29,862 bases of DNA from a virus: IMG/VR virus record IMGVR_UViG_3300037961_006399, positions 1-29,862 of that record; one strand, written 5' to 3'. The position numbers and the translations under genes were made by a program. The notes beneath the pieces are model-generated. The model did not search any database. It was not told the DNA's origin and saw nothing but the letters and a program-made list of their open reading frames with translations. Positions 14,849-22,944 of this stretch are shown piece by piece; positions within the stretch are counted from its first letter, which is position 1; each line of letters starts with the position of its first letter.

Positions 14849-15586
14849 TCATACATAAATGTATCTATCTTCATCATCAACAATTACATCTATATCATTT
14901 CCATCTTTACGATGTTGCCAATATTTTTTAGAAGTTCTTGGGTAATATATTCTAGTTGCATCAGACAACCAAGCAGCCCACCACGAATATGACGATTGAG
15001 ATATTGCTATGTGTTTATAAGATGCAATATCAACAAAGTCTTGCCATTCACTATTAGATACAACTTTACAATTAAACACATCTTTTATTTCAGATATAAA
15101 AGAGTGATTTGGTTCATCGGTATAGATGACTGGAACTTTTTTAGAATCCTTTATTACATCGATATAATATTCAACTGGAAGATTATTATTGTCTCTATAA
15201 TATTCCCCCAACCTAATATGAACTGCAATTAAGTCATCATCATATAGAGATCCATTTTTTTCAAAAGAGTATATTTTTTTCACATACTCTTTATAATTTT
15301 TTATATTTTCATAGACTTGATAATATCCATGAATACATATCATCCCTTTATGTTTAGATAATTTATCATAATCCATTTGCCAAATATCAGAACAAATGAT
15401 TGGATTATCTTGAATGATTATATTATTATTTTCACCCAAATTAGATTCATAAAAATTTCCTGGTTTTTTTGCATTTAAAAAATACTTTGTCTTTTTAGAT
15501 AAAATCCTACAACATGCGTATTGGAAAAGGTGATTTCCAAATCCAGAATTTATATCAGACTGTCCTCGGTATTGCAAATTAATCAT
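14849..15586 (-). CDS. GT11 alpha-1,2-fucosyltransferase-like (copy 1 of tandem pair)
   Basis: 245 residues with GFGNHLFQYA (15-24, family G-x-GNQxFQYA), VHIRLGEY (122-129, the GDP-fucose-binding HxRxGDY motif) and SQSSYSWWAAWLSDA (about 195-209, the family SxFSWWxAWL). GT11 enzymes add L-fucose in alpha-1,2 linkage to galactose. Copy 2 lies 8 nt upstream; both end in the same ten residues (VDDEDRYIYV) and share exact DNA repeats, so they arose by duplication. Asp to Glu in the HxRxGDY motif (GEY) is shared by both copies. Confidence 0.85.
   Translation of the reverse strand: MINLQYRGQSDINSGFGNHLFQYACCRILSKKTKYFLNAKKPGNFYESNLGENNNIIIQDNPIICSDIWQMDYDKLSKHKGMICIHGYYQVYENIKNYKEYVKKIYSFEKNGSLYDDDLIAVHIRLGEYYRDNNNLPVEYYIDVIKDSKKVPVIYTDEPNHSFISEIKDVFNCKVVSNSEWQDFVDIASYKHIAISQSSYSWWAAWLSDATRIYYPRTSKKYWQHRKDGNDIDVIVDDEDRYIYV
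14853..14875. repeat. 23-nt repeat at the 3' ends of the tandem GT11 genes, copy 1
   Basis: Identical to 15599-15621. It encodes the shared C-terminus of the two GT11 paralogues. Confidence 0.9.
14955..14991. repeat. 37-nt exact repeat in GT11 genes, copy 1
   Basis: Identical to 15695-15731. It encodes the conserved SYSWWAAWLSDAT region of both genes. The near-perfect DNA identity over the active-site block, against diverged flanks, fits recent duplication or gene conversion. Confidence 0.9.
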
Positions 15587-15594
15587 AATATCTG

Positions 15595-16347
15595 TTAAAC
15601 ATAAATGTATCTATCTTCATCGTCAACGGTAAAGTCTATATCATTACCATTGTGACTCCAATAATTTTTATATGAAAGGGGATAATAAATTGTCGTTGCA
15701 TCAGACAACCAAGCAGCCCACCACGAATATGTAGATTGAGATATAATAATATGTTTATGAGATGCCATTTTTACAAAATCATCCCACTGTGTAGGAGATT
15801 TTGATTCTACCCAAGTTTTATCAGAAGAAGAAATGTCACAATCAACTAAAGATTCTATTTCTTGAACATATGGATGTGTAGGTTGATCTGTGTAAATAAT
15901 TGCTTTCTTTTTAGACTTTCTAATACAATCTACATAATATTCTTTTGGCAATTGATTGTTATGCCTACAATACTCACCAAGTCTAATGTGAACTGCTATT
16001 AAATTATCATCATAAAGATTTTTATCTTTTTCAAAAGAATAAAGATTTTTTACATATTCTTTATGGTATTTTATATTAGAGTATCTTTGAAAGTATCCAT
16101 AAAAGTGTATTAATCCCTTATGCTTTGAAATACTATCATAATCAATACTCCACACATCACCACCAATCATCATTTCATTATTACTATATCTAATATCATT
16201 ATTCTCTGGAGGATTAAGATCTATAAATTTACCTTCAATAGGAGGTACTCCATCCAAAAAATATTTTGTTTTATTAGATAAAATCCTCGCTACAGCATAT
16301 TGCATCATCTGATTGGCAAGGTATCCACCATAACTAAGTTTTATCAT
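15595..16347 (-). CDS. GT11 alpha-1,2-fucosyltransferase-like (copy 2 of tandem pair)
   Basis: 250 residues. GGYLANQMMQYAVARIL (7-23) is a weakened G-x-GNQxFQYA loop, VHIRLGEY is at 119-126 and SQSTYSWWAAWLSDA at about 205-219. Compared with copy 1 the middle (a segment around TWVESKSPTQWDD) is about ten residues longer and the N-terminal loop differs. Acceptor specificity may therefore differ while the donor site is kept. TAATG coupling with the GT34-like gene at 16347. Confidence 0.85.
   Translation of the reverse strand: MIKLSYGGYLANQMMQYAVARILSNKTKYFLDGVPPIEGKFIDLNPPENNDIRYSNNEMMIGGDVWSIDYDSISKHKGLIHFYGYFQRYSNIKYHKEYVKNLYSFEKDKNLYDDNLIAVHIRLGEYCRHNNQLPKEYYVDCIRKSKKKAIIYTDQPTHPYVQEIESLVDCDISSSDKTWVESKSPTQWDDFVKMASHKHIIISQSTYSWWAAWLSDATTIYYPLSYKNYWSHNGNDIDFTVDDEDRYIYV
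15599..15621. repeat. 23-nt repeat at the 3' ends of the tandem GT11 genes, copy 2
   Basis: Identical to 14853-14875, at the 3' end of the second GT11 gene. Confidence 0.9.
15695..15731. repeat. 37-nt exact repeat in GT11 genes, copy 2
   Basis: Identical to 14955-14991, 740 nt away, in the same reading frame of the paralogue. Confidence 0.9.
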
Positions 16348-17093
16348 TAATAATCATTCCTCCAGGGTTGACCGCCAGCAAAGTGGCGAATGATGACATC
16401 CTTTCGTTCTACCTGATTAATATTAAACGTACATCCAGATTCACCAGGCATCTCAGTCACGTTCCAGCATGTAGGTAACACCTCAACGTGTTTATACAAC
16501 TCTTCTAAAGAGTATACCGTCCATTCATCTTTATCAGAATGCCAACCATAATGTGCAAGATTGTAAAATGGAATATTAGAATGTCTTTTTATACCAGCCA
16601 AAGAATACCAGGATGCTTGTTCTCTGAATATACTCCAAAAACTATCTCTGTGACCAAAGTATTCATGAAGAGTAATCTTATCCTTTAAATTCTGATACCT
16701 ATTTTCATCAAGAAGATGATCAAGCATATTTTTAGACCATTCATTAACTTTGATGGAATAATTTCCCATACAATGAGTATTTCCAGAATCAATACAATAG
16801 GTAAATGATTTATTAGAAGGATAATCAACATTCAGTTTATGAATACACATATCAGCATCAATATGTGTTAGGGTATCTCCTTCTTTCAAAGTTCCATCAT
16901 TTATAAGATCTCTAACAATAGTAAACTTCCACCAAGTTGGATGATCTCTAAACGGTTTATAAGGACCAAGATATTCCAAATATTCATAACCATGAATATC
17001 ACAATACTCCCTATTCCTAGGAGAAAAATTAGTTTTAAAAAATTCTTGCCTCTGATCTGGGTAATTTGCAATTACCATTAAGTATTTTTTCAT
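16347..17093 (-). CDS. GT34-like GT-A glycosyltransferase
   Basis: 248 residues. The pattern N-R-x-Y-C-x-x-HGYEYLEY (about 27-40), HPTWWKFTIVRDLI (about 51-64) and THIDADMCIHK (about 76-86, DxD) resembles GT34 (GMA12/MNN10) galactosyl/xylosyltransferases. The C-terminal IIRHFAGGQPWR would carry the last metal ligand His. No signal anchor, unlike eukaryotic GT34. It sits between two pairs of GT11 genes, so it may supply the hexose that is fucosylated. Family call is tentative. Confidence 0.65.
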   Translation of the reverse strand: MKKYLMVIANYPDQRQEFFKTNFSPRNREYCDIHGYEYLEYLGPYKPFRDHPTWWKFTIVRDLINDGTLKEGDTLTHIDADMCIHKLNVDYPSNKSFTYCIDSGNTHCMGNYSIKVNEWSKNMLDHLLDENRYQNLKDKITLHEYFGHRDSFWSIFREQASWYSLAGIKRHSNIPFYNLAHYGWHSDKDEWTVYSLEELYKHVEVLPTCWNVTEMPGESGCTFNINQVERKDVIIRHFAGGQPWRNDY

Positions 17094-17899
17094 TTTAAAA
17101 AAGTAAAATTACCAAACTTTAATCCATCTACATTTTTATGTATATTGTCAGAACCAACCCAATTACTTGGCGCTATAACTTTTTTACTTTTAGATAACCA
17201 TGCACCCCACCAAGAAAATGATGAATTAGCGATAATATGATATGTACAAAGTGATTGCAAACAAAGATCTACTCCACTATTGTTATCTTCAACAAAAATA
17301 AATCTATCTTGGTCAAACATTTTTTGATTTTTACACCAATCAATATCGTCAGAAAAAATCATGACGGTAAGTTCTTGTGGCAAAAGATCTAAAGATTTTT
17401 TATAAAAATCAATACTAGCTAAAGGATGATGATTTTGAAGTTGCACATAATCTGTTCTGCGAATATGAAGAGAAATTACTTCAGAATTGTCAAAATTTTC
17501 TCTAAACGCATCTTCAGTTGGTTCTATAATTTCATCTACAAAGGTAAATGCATTTCTTATATCTTTCTCAATGTGTTTAAAATATTTTTCTGTTTGAAAA
17601 TACCCCATCAAACTAATATTATCTGGACACCTATCCCACAACAGTTCATCTAAATTGTAACTAGTTCTTTCCATTACTTTTGGAAAATTTGTTATGTTTC
17701 TGGGAGCATCAGGTATGTTAAAGCATTCAAACATAGTAATGTCAGAATTTTTAACCTTATCGTCTTTTGTACCGATTACCTCTTCTGGGGGAAGACAATA
17801 ATCATAACCATGCTTTTGTGCCAATCCTCTTAAAGATGCATACTGGAACATTTGGTTACCAAGTCTCCCCAGATTTCCTAAATCGTCATTTGCAATCAT
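17090..17899 (-). CDS. GT11 alpha-1,2-fucosyltransferase
   Basis: 269 residues, the most canonical GT11 here: GRLGNQMFQYASLRGLA (11-27), HIRRTDYV (145-152) and NSSFSWWGAWLSKSKKV (about 218-234), with length close to bacterial FutB/WbsJ-type enzymes. It uses GDP-L-fucose, which gmd plus fcl can make. It ends by ATGA overlap with the GT34-like gene. Confidence 0.9.
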   Translation of the reverse strand: MIANDDLGNLGRLGNQMFQYASLRGLAQKHGYDYCLPPEEVIGTKDDKVKNSDITMFECFNIPDAPRNITNFPKVMERTSYNLDELLWDRCPDNISLMGYFQTEKYFKHIEKDIRNAFTFVDEIIEPTEDAFRENFDNSEVISLHIRRTDYVQLQNHHPLASIDFYKKSLDLLPQELTVMIFSDDIDWCKNQKMFDQDRFIFVEDNNSGVDLCLQSLCTYHIIANSSFSWWGAWLSKSKKVIAPSNWVGSDNIHKNVDGLKFGNFTFLK

Positions 17900-17906
17900 C
17901 TGTAAA

Positions 17907-18698
17907 TTAAATTATTTTCCAATGAGAAAGGTACAAGTCATCAGTATTGTGATTTATACAATCTCCAGCAAACCATTTCTTTGGAGCTACAACATTTTGA
18001 CTATTTGCCAACCAAGCACCCCACCAACTAAAAGTACTATTACAAATTACATGATACTTACATTTACTCATAATATAAAGATCATAATATGCATTATCAG
18101 TTTCTGAAATAATAAATCTATCATCAGAAAATATGTCTTGTTGTTTTGCCCACTCAATATCATCAGTAAAAACAAGAACTGGAATATCTGTAGGAAACTC
18201 ACCCAGACCGTCAATATAGTATTGATTATCCTGAACGGGATGATTTGGATTTTTTAGAAAATCATTTCTCCTAATATGAATAGCAATCGAATCTTTATAT
18301 TGATCAACTATATCAGAACAATCGTCTTGTATTTCTTTTTTAAATACAAAGTCATTGGTTCTCAATTCATCCTCTATATTTTTAAAATATTTTTCAGATT
18401 GAAAAAATCCAACAAGATTGTAATCTCCATTTGATAGAGCCTCTACTAATTCACTATCATAATGAAAAAATCTTTCATTGACATTTGTATATGATGATAT
18501 TCCACGATAACATTTTATATCAAAAGCTTCATCGATATTACTAAAAAGATTTTGATAATAATGCTTACCAAAAATATTACTTGGAGGAATACAATATTCA
18601 GTATTATATTTTTTTGCAAATGCCTTAACAACAGAATACTGAAACATCTGGTTCCCCAGATGTCCATTATTTCCCAGATGATTGATAGAAAAACTCAT
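17907..18698 (-). CDS. GT11 alpha-1,2-fucosyltransferase
   Basis: 263 residues with NGHLGNQMFQYSVVKAFA (11-28), HIRRNDFL (141-148; Tyr of the usual DY is Phe) and NSTFSWWGAWLANSQNVV (about 215-232). It is clearly related to the GT11 at 17090-17899 and more distant from the tandem pair at 14849-16347. Starts by ATGA overlap with the ColD-like gene. Likely a cytosolic transferase with GDP-fucose as donor. Confidence 0.9.
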   Translation of the reverse strand: MSFSINHLGNNGHLGNQMFQYSVVKAFAKKYNTEYCIPPSNIFGKHYYQNLFSNIDEAFDIKCYRGISSYTNVNERFFHYDSELVEALSNGDYNLVGFFQSEKYFKNIEDELRTNDFVFKKEIQDDCSDIVDQYKDSIAIHIRRNDFLKNPNHPVQDNQYYIDGLGEFPTDIPVLVFTDDIEWAKQQDIFSDDRFIISETDNAYYDLYIMSKCKYHVICNSTFSWWGAWLANSQNVVAPKKWFAGDCINHNTDDLYLSHWKII

Positions 18699-19858
18699 AG
18701 TAAAGAAAGAATATCACTAAGTAAATTTATTTCTTGTTCTCCAATGAAATGATTATTTCCTAGGTAAATTCCATTGTAGTGGACAAGATCTACATTAAGT
18801 TCTTTTTTACTAGTAGTTATAGAATAATCTTTTAGGAATGGTTGTTTAAGCAAATTTCCACCAATAATAGGACGGTGTTCAATACCATTTTGATCAAAGA
18901 CTTTTCTCAACCTATGAGCATATCTAACGTCCTTACAAATAATTGGGAAGCAAAAATTACTCACTCCCTCGTGATACTTAGGTACATAGAATAAGTTTGG
19001 ATACTTTTCCATCAAAGAAATAAACATTGAATAATTTTTATTTCTTTTCTCAATATATGAATCAAGTCTGTTTAATTGAGATAGTCCAAGAACTGCACTA
19101 AGTTCATCATTTCTAAAATTATATCCATCAGTAACAAATAAAAATTGTTTAGAAATATCTGGATACATCTCTTTATATCGATCAAACATTTCAGATTCTC
19201 TTGCAAGACCATGAGAACGTTTGATTCTCATCAAATCATAAAGTTCATAATTGTTGGTAGAAACTATTCCACCTTCAATTGTAGACATATGATGTCCAAA
19301 ATAAAAACTAAAGGTTGCTCCAATACTATCAGATCCTACTTTAGATCCATCGGCATTTTTACATCCATGAGACTCGCATACATCATCAATAATTAAAGCA
19401 TTTGGAAATAGTTCAGAATACTTACTGTTATTTGCAGGAAATCCTATCAAATGTGTTGTAAAAATTAATTTAATATCTGGATGTTCTTTTGCAATGTACT
19501 GCAAATCTTCTTCGCAGAAACTAAAATTATCTAAGTTAATATCACAAAAGATTGGTGTAAATCCTAACTGAATAACTGGACCAATATTTGTTACCCAAGT
19601 ATCTGCCGGTACTAATACCTTGTCGCCATCTTTTAAACCATAATATTCTTTTACGGATGCAAGTAAAAGATAATTCGCGGTACTTCCAGAGGAAACAAAT
19701 AGTGAGTGTTTACAACCCAACCACTCTGACCATTCTTTTTCAAAACTTCTAACTTTCCTACCATTAGTAAAACGATCAGAAGTTAATACAAACTTTGCTA
19801 GATTATATCTGTCACCTAGAGTGACATTGTTTTTCATTAACGGCCATTTATAGTTCAT
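18695..19858 (-). CDS. ColD-like GDP-4-keto-6-deoxymannose 3-dehydratase (DegT/DnrJ fold)
   Basis: 387 residues from the ATG at 19858, chosen for its AGGTGG Shine-Dalgarno sequence 7 nt upstream; a longer frame to 19891 would overlap fcl more. PLP-fold signatures are SSGSTANYLLLAS (56-68), DDVCESHG (158-165, the Asp that binds the pyridine) and ATFSFYFGHHMSTIEGG (181-197). His189/190 stand where aminotransferases have the Schiff-base Lys. That exchange defines ColD and E1/RfbH dehydratases (ColD active-site His188, about 388 aa, from memory). It lies directly after gmd and fcl, whose intermediate is the ColD substrate. A GDP-perosamine synthase is unlikely without the Lys. Confidence 0.75.
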   Translation of the reverse strand: MNYKWPLMKNNVTLGDRYNLAKFVLTSDRFTNGRKVRSFEKEWSEWLGCKHSLFVSSGSTANYLLLASVKEYYGLKDGDKVLVPADTWVTNIGPVIQLGFTPIFCDINLDNFSFCEEDLQYIAKEHPDIKLIFTTHLIGFPANNSKYSELFPNALIIDDVCESHGCKNADGSKVGSDSIGATFSFYFGHHMSTIEGGIVSTNNYELYDLMRIKRSHGLARESEMFDRYKEMYPDISKQFLFVTDGYNFRNDELSAVLGLSQLNRLDSYIEKRNKNYSMFISLMEKYPNLFYVPKYHEGVSNFCFPIICKDVRYAHRLRKVFDQNGIEHRPIIGGNLLKQPFLKDYSITTSKKELNVDLVHYNGIYLGNNHFIGEQEINLLSDILSLL

Positions 19859-20762
19859 TTTTATACCACCTGTATGTTTTTTCAATTCCATCTTTTAATT
19901 CAATTTTAGGTTCCCAACCAAGTGCTTTGATCTTATCTACATTTAGGAGTTTTCTTGGAGTCCCATTTGGTTTACTAGTATCCCATTCAATTTCTCCAGC
20001 AAATCCAACAACATCTGCAACTGTTTCAGCAAGTTCTTTAATAGTTACGTCGGTTCCAGTTCCAACATTAATAATATCAGAACTATCATAATCACGCATA
20101 CAAACAAAACATGCTTCAGCAAGATCATCGGCATGAAGAAACTCTCTTCGTGCTGAACCATCACCCCAAAGAGTAACTTTATTGTTTTCCTCATAAAACC
20201 TACGAATCATGGCAGGAAGAACATGAGAACTTTCTAAATCAAAGTTATCATTAGGTCCATACAGATTAGTAGGCATAACAGAAATTGCATTGAATCCATA
20301 TTGCTTACGGTATGCTTGGCACATTTTAATACCAGCAATCTTTGCAATAGCATATGAATCATTAGTTGGTTCCAGAGGACCTGTCATCAAATACTCTTCC
20401 TTGATTGGTTGCTCACACATCTTTGGATAGATGCAAGAAGATCCAAGGAACAAAAGTTTCTTGACACCATACTTACGTGCAGCATGAATGATATTTGACT
20501 GAATCATCAAATTATCATAGATGAAATGTCCAGGATAATCCCTATTTGCAACAATACCACCAACCTTTGCAGCAGCAAGATAAACATATTCAGGCTCATT
20601 GATTCTGAAAAAATCTTCTACATCTTGTTGATTACGTAAATCCCATCGATAAGATGGCGATGAAATAATATTAGTATACCCCTTCATATGAAGCATACGG
20701 ACGATTGCTGATCCTACAAGTCCTGTATTGCCAGCAACATATACTTTACTATTACTGTCCAT
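19848..20762 (-). CDS. fcl: GDP-L-fucose synthase (WcaG/Fcl)
   Basis: 304 residues from the ATG at 20762; a frame extension to 20780 lies further inside gmd. [16 protein letters not shown] (7-22), AAAKVGGI (63-70), GSSCIYP (107-113), SYAIAK (Y137/K141) and [17 protein letters not shown] match NADPH-dependent GDP-4-keto-6-deoxymannose 3,5-epimerase/4-reductase. It makes GDP-L-fucose from the gmd product. Because a ColD-like enzyme follows, it or a relaxed activity could also reduce the 3-deoxy intermediate, as ColC does. The start overlaps gmd by 11 nt. Confidence 0.92.
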   Translation of the reverse strand: MDSNSKVYVAGNTGLVGSAIVRMLHMKGYTNIISSPSYRWDLRNQQDVEDFFRINEPEYVYLAAAKVGGIVANRDYPGHFIYDNLMIQSNIIHAARKYGVKKLLFLGSSCIYPKMCEQPIKEEYLMTGPLEPTNDSYAIAKIAGIKMCQAYRKQYGFNAISVMPTNLYGPNDNFDLESSHVLPAMIRRFYEENNKVTLWGDGSARREFLHADDLAEACFVCMRDYDSSDIINVGTGTDVTIKELAETVADVVGFAGEIEWDTSKPNGTPRKLLNVDKIKALGWEPKIELKDGIEKTYRWYKNEL

Positions 20763-21753
20763 AGATACACATATCCTCAACTAGTTCCTTAAATGATGTT
20801 TTGGGTTCCCAACCCAATTTTTCTTTTGCCTTGGTAGGATCTCCAAGTAAAGTCTCTACTTCTGCGGGACGGAAATACTTAGAATCAACTTTAATAATCG
20901 GTCTCTTCGTATTCCAATCATATCCAACTTCATCCAATCCTTCACCCATCCATTCAATCTGCATACCAAAGATTGGTGCAGCAGCTTCAACAAAATCACG
21001 AACAGAGTATTGTTCACCAGTTGCAATCACATAATCATCAGGTTCATCCTGTTGAAGCATCAACCACATTGCCTCAACAAAATCTTTTGCATGTCCCCAA
21101 TCCCTCTTTGCATTGAGATTGCCAAGGTACAAGCAGTCTTGAAGACCTGCAGAAATTCTAGACAATCCTCTTGTGATCTTACGAGTTACAAAAGTTTCAC
21201 CACGTCTTGGCGACTCATGATTGAATAGAATCCCAGAACTACAGTGCATTCCATAAGACTCTCTATAGTTTTTTATAATCCAATATCCATAAACTTTAGC
21301 ACATCCATAAGGAGATCTGGGATAGAAAGGTGTAGTTTCTGACTGTGGTATTTGCTGAACTTTACCATACATCTCAGAAGTAGATGCTTGATATATCCTA
21401 ACTTTACCCTCCATACCCAACAAACGGACTGCCTCAAGCACTCTCAGGGTTCCTAGAGCATCTGTCTGTCCTGTGTACTCAGGCATCTCAAACGATACCT
21501 TTACATGACTCTGAGCGCCCAGATTATAAATCTCATCTGGTTGAACTTGCTGAATAACTCTGACAAGATTAGTAGAATCTGTTAAATCTCCATAATGAAG
21601 ATTAAGTTTATCGTAAATATGATCAATACGATGTGTGTTAATCAGAGAAGCGCGACGGACAATACCATGAACTTCATATCCTTTTTCGAGGAGAAGTTCT
21701 GCTAAGTATGATCCATCTTGCCCTGTGATACCAGTAATTAGAGCAACTTTCAT
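20752..21753 (-). CDS. gmd: GDP-mannose 4,6-dehydratase
   Basis: 333 residues, full length for [19 protein letters not shown] (7-22), [15 protein letters not shown] (77-91), STSEMYG (124-130), SPYGCAK (Y149/K153) and [16 protein letters not shown]. It converts GDP-D-mannose to GDP-4-keto-6-deoxy-D-mannose in the cytosol. First gene of the 25-gene leftward operon, about 20 nt behind the -10 box at 21774. Phosphomannomutase and GDP-mannose pyrophosphorylase are not in the window, so GDP-mannose must come from the host or from elsewhere in the genome. Confidence 0.96.
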   Translation of the reverse strand: MKVALITGITGQDGSYLAELLLEKGYEVHGIVRRASLINTHRIDHIYDKLNLHYGDLTDSTNLVRVIQQVQPDEIYNLGAQSHVKVSFEMPEYTGQTDALGTLRVLEAVRLLGMEGKVRIYQASTSEMYGKVQQIPQSETTPFYPRSPYGCAKVYGYWIIKNYRESYGMHCSSGILFNHESPRRGETFVTRKITRGLSRISAGLQDCLYLGNLNAKRDWGHAKDFVEAMWLMLQQDEPDDYVIATGEQYSVRDFVEAAAPIFGMQIEWMGEGLDEVGYDWNTKRPIIKVDSKYFRPAEVETLLGDPTKAKEKLGWEPKTSFKELVEDMCIYGQ

Positions 21754-21773
21754 CTATAAAAATACTTTGTTCA

Positions 21774-21802
21774 ATTATACTAAAAAAGGACGGTTTATGC
21801 AA
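21774..21802 (-). promoter_or_regulatory. sigma-70-like promoter of the glycan operon, overlapping a terminator
   Basis: On the minus strand TATAAT (21774-21779) lies 17 nt from TTGCAT (21797-21802), a weak -35 box set in the loop of the terminator at 21781-21809. Start site expected near 21767, just before gmd. The arrangement copies that at 2010-2043. Confidence 0.6.
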
Positions 21803-21809
21803 CCGTCCT
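21781..21809 (-). terminator. intrinsic terminator upstream of gmd
   Basis: On the minus strand a 9-bp perfect stem (AGGACGGTT / AACCGTCCT, 5-nt loop) is followed by TTTTT. It ends the small-gene operon that comes from 22185 (and the 30-aa ORF). Confidence 0.9.
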
Positions 21810-21833
21810 ATGTAGGTCTTGCAGGCTCGCCAC

Positions 21834-21926
21834 TTATTCTTTAACAGGAAATAAGAAACCTGGCGGGAGCATAAAACCCCATCCGCACCACTTGCTCTTA
21901 GGAAAAGCAAGAAACCTAAGGGTCAT
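21834..21926 (-). CDS. 30-aa hypothetical peptide
   Basis: A short ORF starting MTLRFLAFPKSKWCGWGFML and ending FPVKE, rich in aromatic residues and Pro, with a GGTGG Shine-Dalgarno-like sequence about 6 nt upstream. It lies between the 71-aa ORF and the terminator at 21781-21809. The frame is open and the position is right for a last gene in a small operon, but nothing else supports it and I know no function. Confidence 0.4.
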   Translation of the reverse strand: MTLRFLAFPKSKWCGWGFMLPPGFLFPVKE

Positions 21927-21969
21927 ATGACTCCACCAGTTCTGTTATAGTCCATCCGTGACTAATGTC

Positions 21970-22185
21970 TCAGATGGTTTCTACTGACTCAAATTCTTGA
22001 CTCAAGACATCCATCAAAATATCATAATCATCAAGTGGTTCTCCAGAGAACATTACTCCAGATCCTTCATAATAGCGAAGAACTTTTTTATAAAGTTTTG
22101 GGTTTTTCACATCTAGATAAAAATCTCCATTAGCAGCAGCACGAAGGGTGCTGATGTCTTTCTTGAATTTCTCAGTCAGTGTCAT
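21970..22185 (-). CDS. 71-aa hypothetical protein
   Basis: Soluble 71-residue ORF starting MTLTEKFKKDISTLRAAANG, with an acidic C-terminal half (EPLDDYDILMDVLSQEFESVETI). It has its own promoter at 22208-22236, with about 20 nt of leader, so early expression is likely. It has the look of small conserved cyanophage genes (a stretch KLYKKVLRYYEGSG). No motif recognised. Confidence 0.7.
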   Translation of the reverse strand: MTLTEKFKKDISTLRAAANGDFYLDVKNPKLYKKVLRYYEGSGVMFSGEPLDDYDILMDVLSQEFESVETI

Positions 22186-22207
22186 TGTCCGTTTTGGTTA
22201 CCTGTAT

Positions 22208-22236
22208 ATTATAGGGTATCAAGACTATGTAGTCAA
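22208..22236 (-). promoter_or_regulatory. sigma-70 promoter upstream of the 71-aa ORF
   Basis: On the minus strand TTGACT (22231-22236), 17 nt, TATAAT (22208-22213). One mismatch to consensus in total. It stands in the 63-nt gap between the 149-aa and 71-aa genes. Confidence 0.85.
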
Positions 22237-22248
22237 GAGGTATGCCTG

Positions 22249-22698
22249 TTAAGAACTTACAAATGTGATCGTTCCACCCTTACCAAACCTGATTCCTCTT
22301 GTTTCATCATAATAGTAATACAGGGTCCATTTATCAGAATTTAAAGTATATGCACCATTATCAATTACTTGTTGCCAGGTATATGAAGAGTCTACATGAG
22401 ACTTGAATGTATCTGACCATATATCAAGACTAAATCCACTTTGATTTTCAGGAAATTGATTAGTATCATCCATACTTCTAAACGTTACATAATCTCCCTG
22501 ATATCTTCCAATGTAAGAAGGTGCAAAATCAACGTCAGAAGGATCACTGCCTGTAAGTTCATCAGGATCTGTAGCAGTTATAGTTGATGCCATACCAGCG
22601 GTCACTGCAGCACCAACTGAAACATTATAAATGATTCCCGACCACGTAGTAGAATTGCCTCCAGAGGCACCACTAATCGTATAAGTTATATCAGCCAC
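22249..22698 (-). CDS. 149-aa beta-rich putative virion protein
   Basis: 149 residues starting at a GTG (22698), Ser/Thr/Gly- and aromatic-rich with few charged residues (MADITYTISGASGGNSTTW...; C-terminal KWTLYYYYDETRGIRFGKGG). The composition suggests a beta-structured particle or fibre-tip protein, with no signal peptide. A late-promoter-like AATAAATA lies 22 nt upstream (22720-22727). Virion location is an inference from composition and promoter class only. Confidence 0.65.
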   Translation of the reverse strand: MADITYTISGASGGNSTTWSGIIYNVSVGAAVTAGMASTITATDPDELTGSDPSDVDFAPSYIGRYQGDYVTFRSMDDTNQFPENQSGFSLDIWSDTFKSHVDSSYTWQQVIDNGAYTLNSDKWTLYYYYDETRGIRFGKGGTITFVSS

Positions 22699-22719
22699 TT
22701 TTTATTCTCGCTTTTGACT

Positions 22720-22727
22720 TATTTATT
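22720..22727 (-). promoter_or_regulatory. T4-type late promoter-like motif (AATAAATA)
   Basis: Minus-strand AATAAATA, one mismatch from the T4 late consensus TATAAATA, 22 nt upstream of the 149-aa gene and overlapping the stop of the gene at 22723. Confidence 0.5.
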
Positions 22728-22944
22728 GCTGTAGGGTTATTTTCAACCAAGGGAATATAGGATCGATTACTCCAATAAGTCGAAGCAGACCCTCAGCAAA
22801 AAGTGCAAGAACAACCCAACCAACACAGAAACTGATAATTGAAGCATTACGATTGTGTCTGCGTATTGCATCATCAATCATCTCCTGACATTCTTCTTTT
22901 GTCACATGATGTATAGGTTTAATTTCATCCATTCTATGAGACAT
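22723..22944 (-). CDS. 73-aa membrane protein
   Basis: Starts MSHRMDEIKPIHHVTKEECQ, with a charged N-terminal half and one hydrophobic segment (about residues 36-60, IISFCVGWVVLALFAEGLLRLIGV). The ATG at 22944 overlaps the upstream gene; an ATG at 22932, just past that gene's stop, is an alternative, and the frame is open to 22968. Probably an inner-membrane protein. Function unknown. Confidence 0.65.
   Translation of the reverse strand: MSHRMDEIKPIHHVTKEECQEMIDDAIRRHNRNASIISFCVGWVVLALFAEGLLRLIGVIDPIFPWLKITLQQ

Noticed and set aside
18695-19858. Perosamine-type aminotransferase call for the DegT protein
   Set aside because: The Schiff-base Lys is replaced by His in the FYFGHH motif, which points to a dehydratase.
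2467-21228. Many rightward open frames of 60-133 codons inside the sugar operon
   Set aside because: They are antisense to recognised enzymes, have no domain or Shine-Dalgarno support, and show compositions expected from AT-rich reverse strands.
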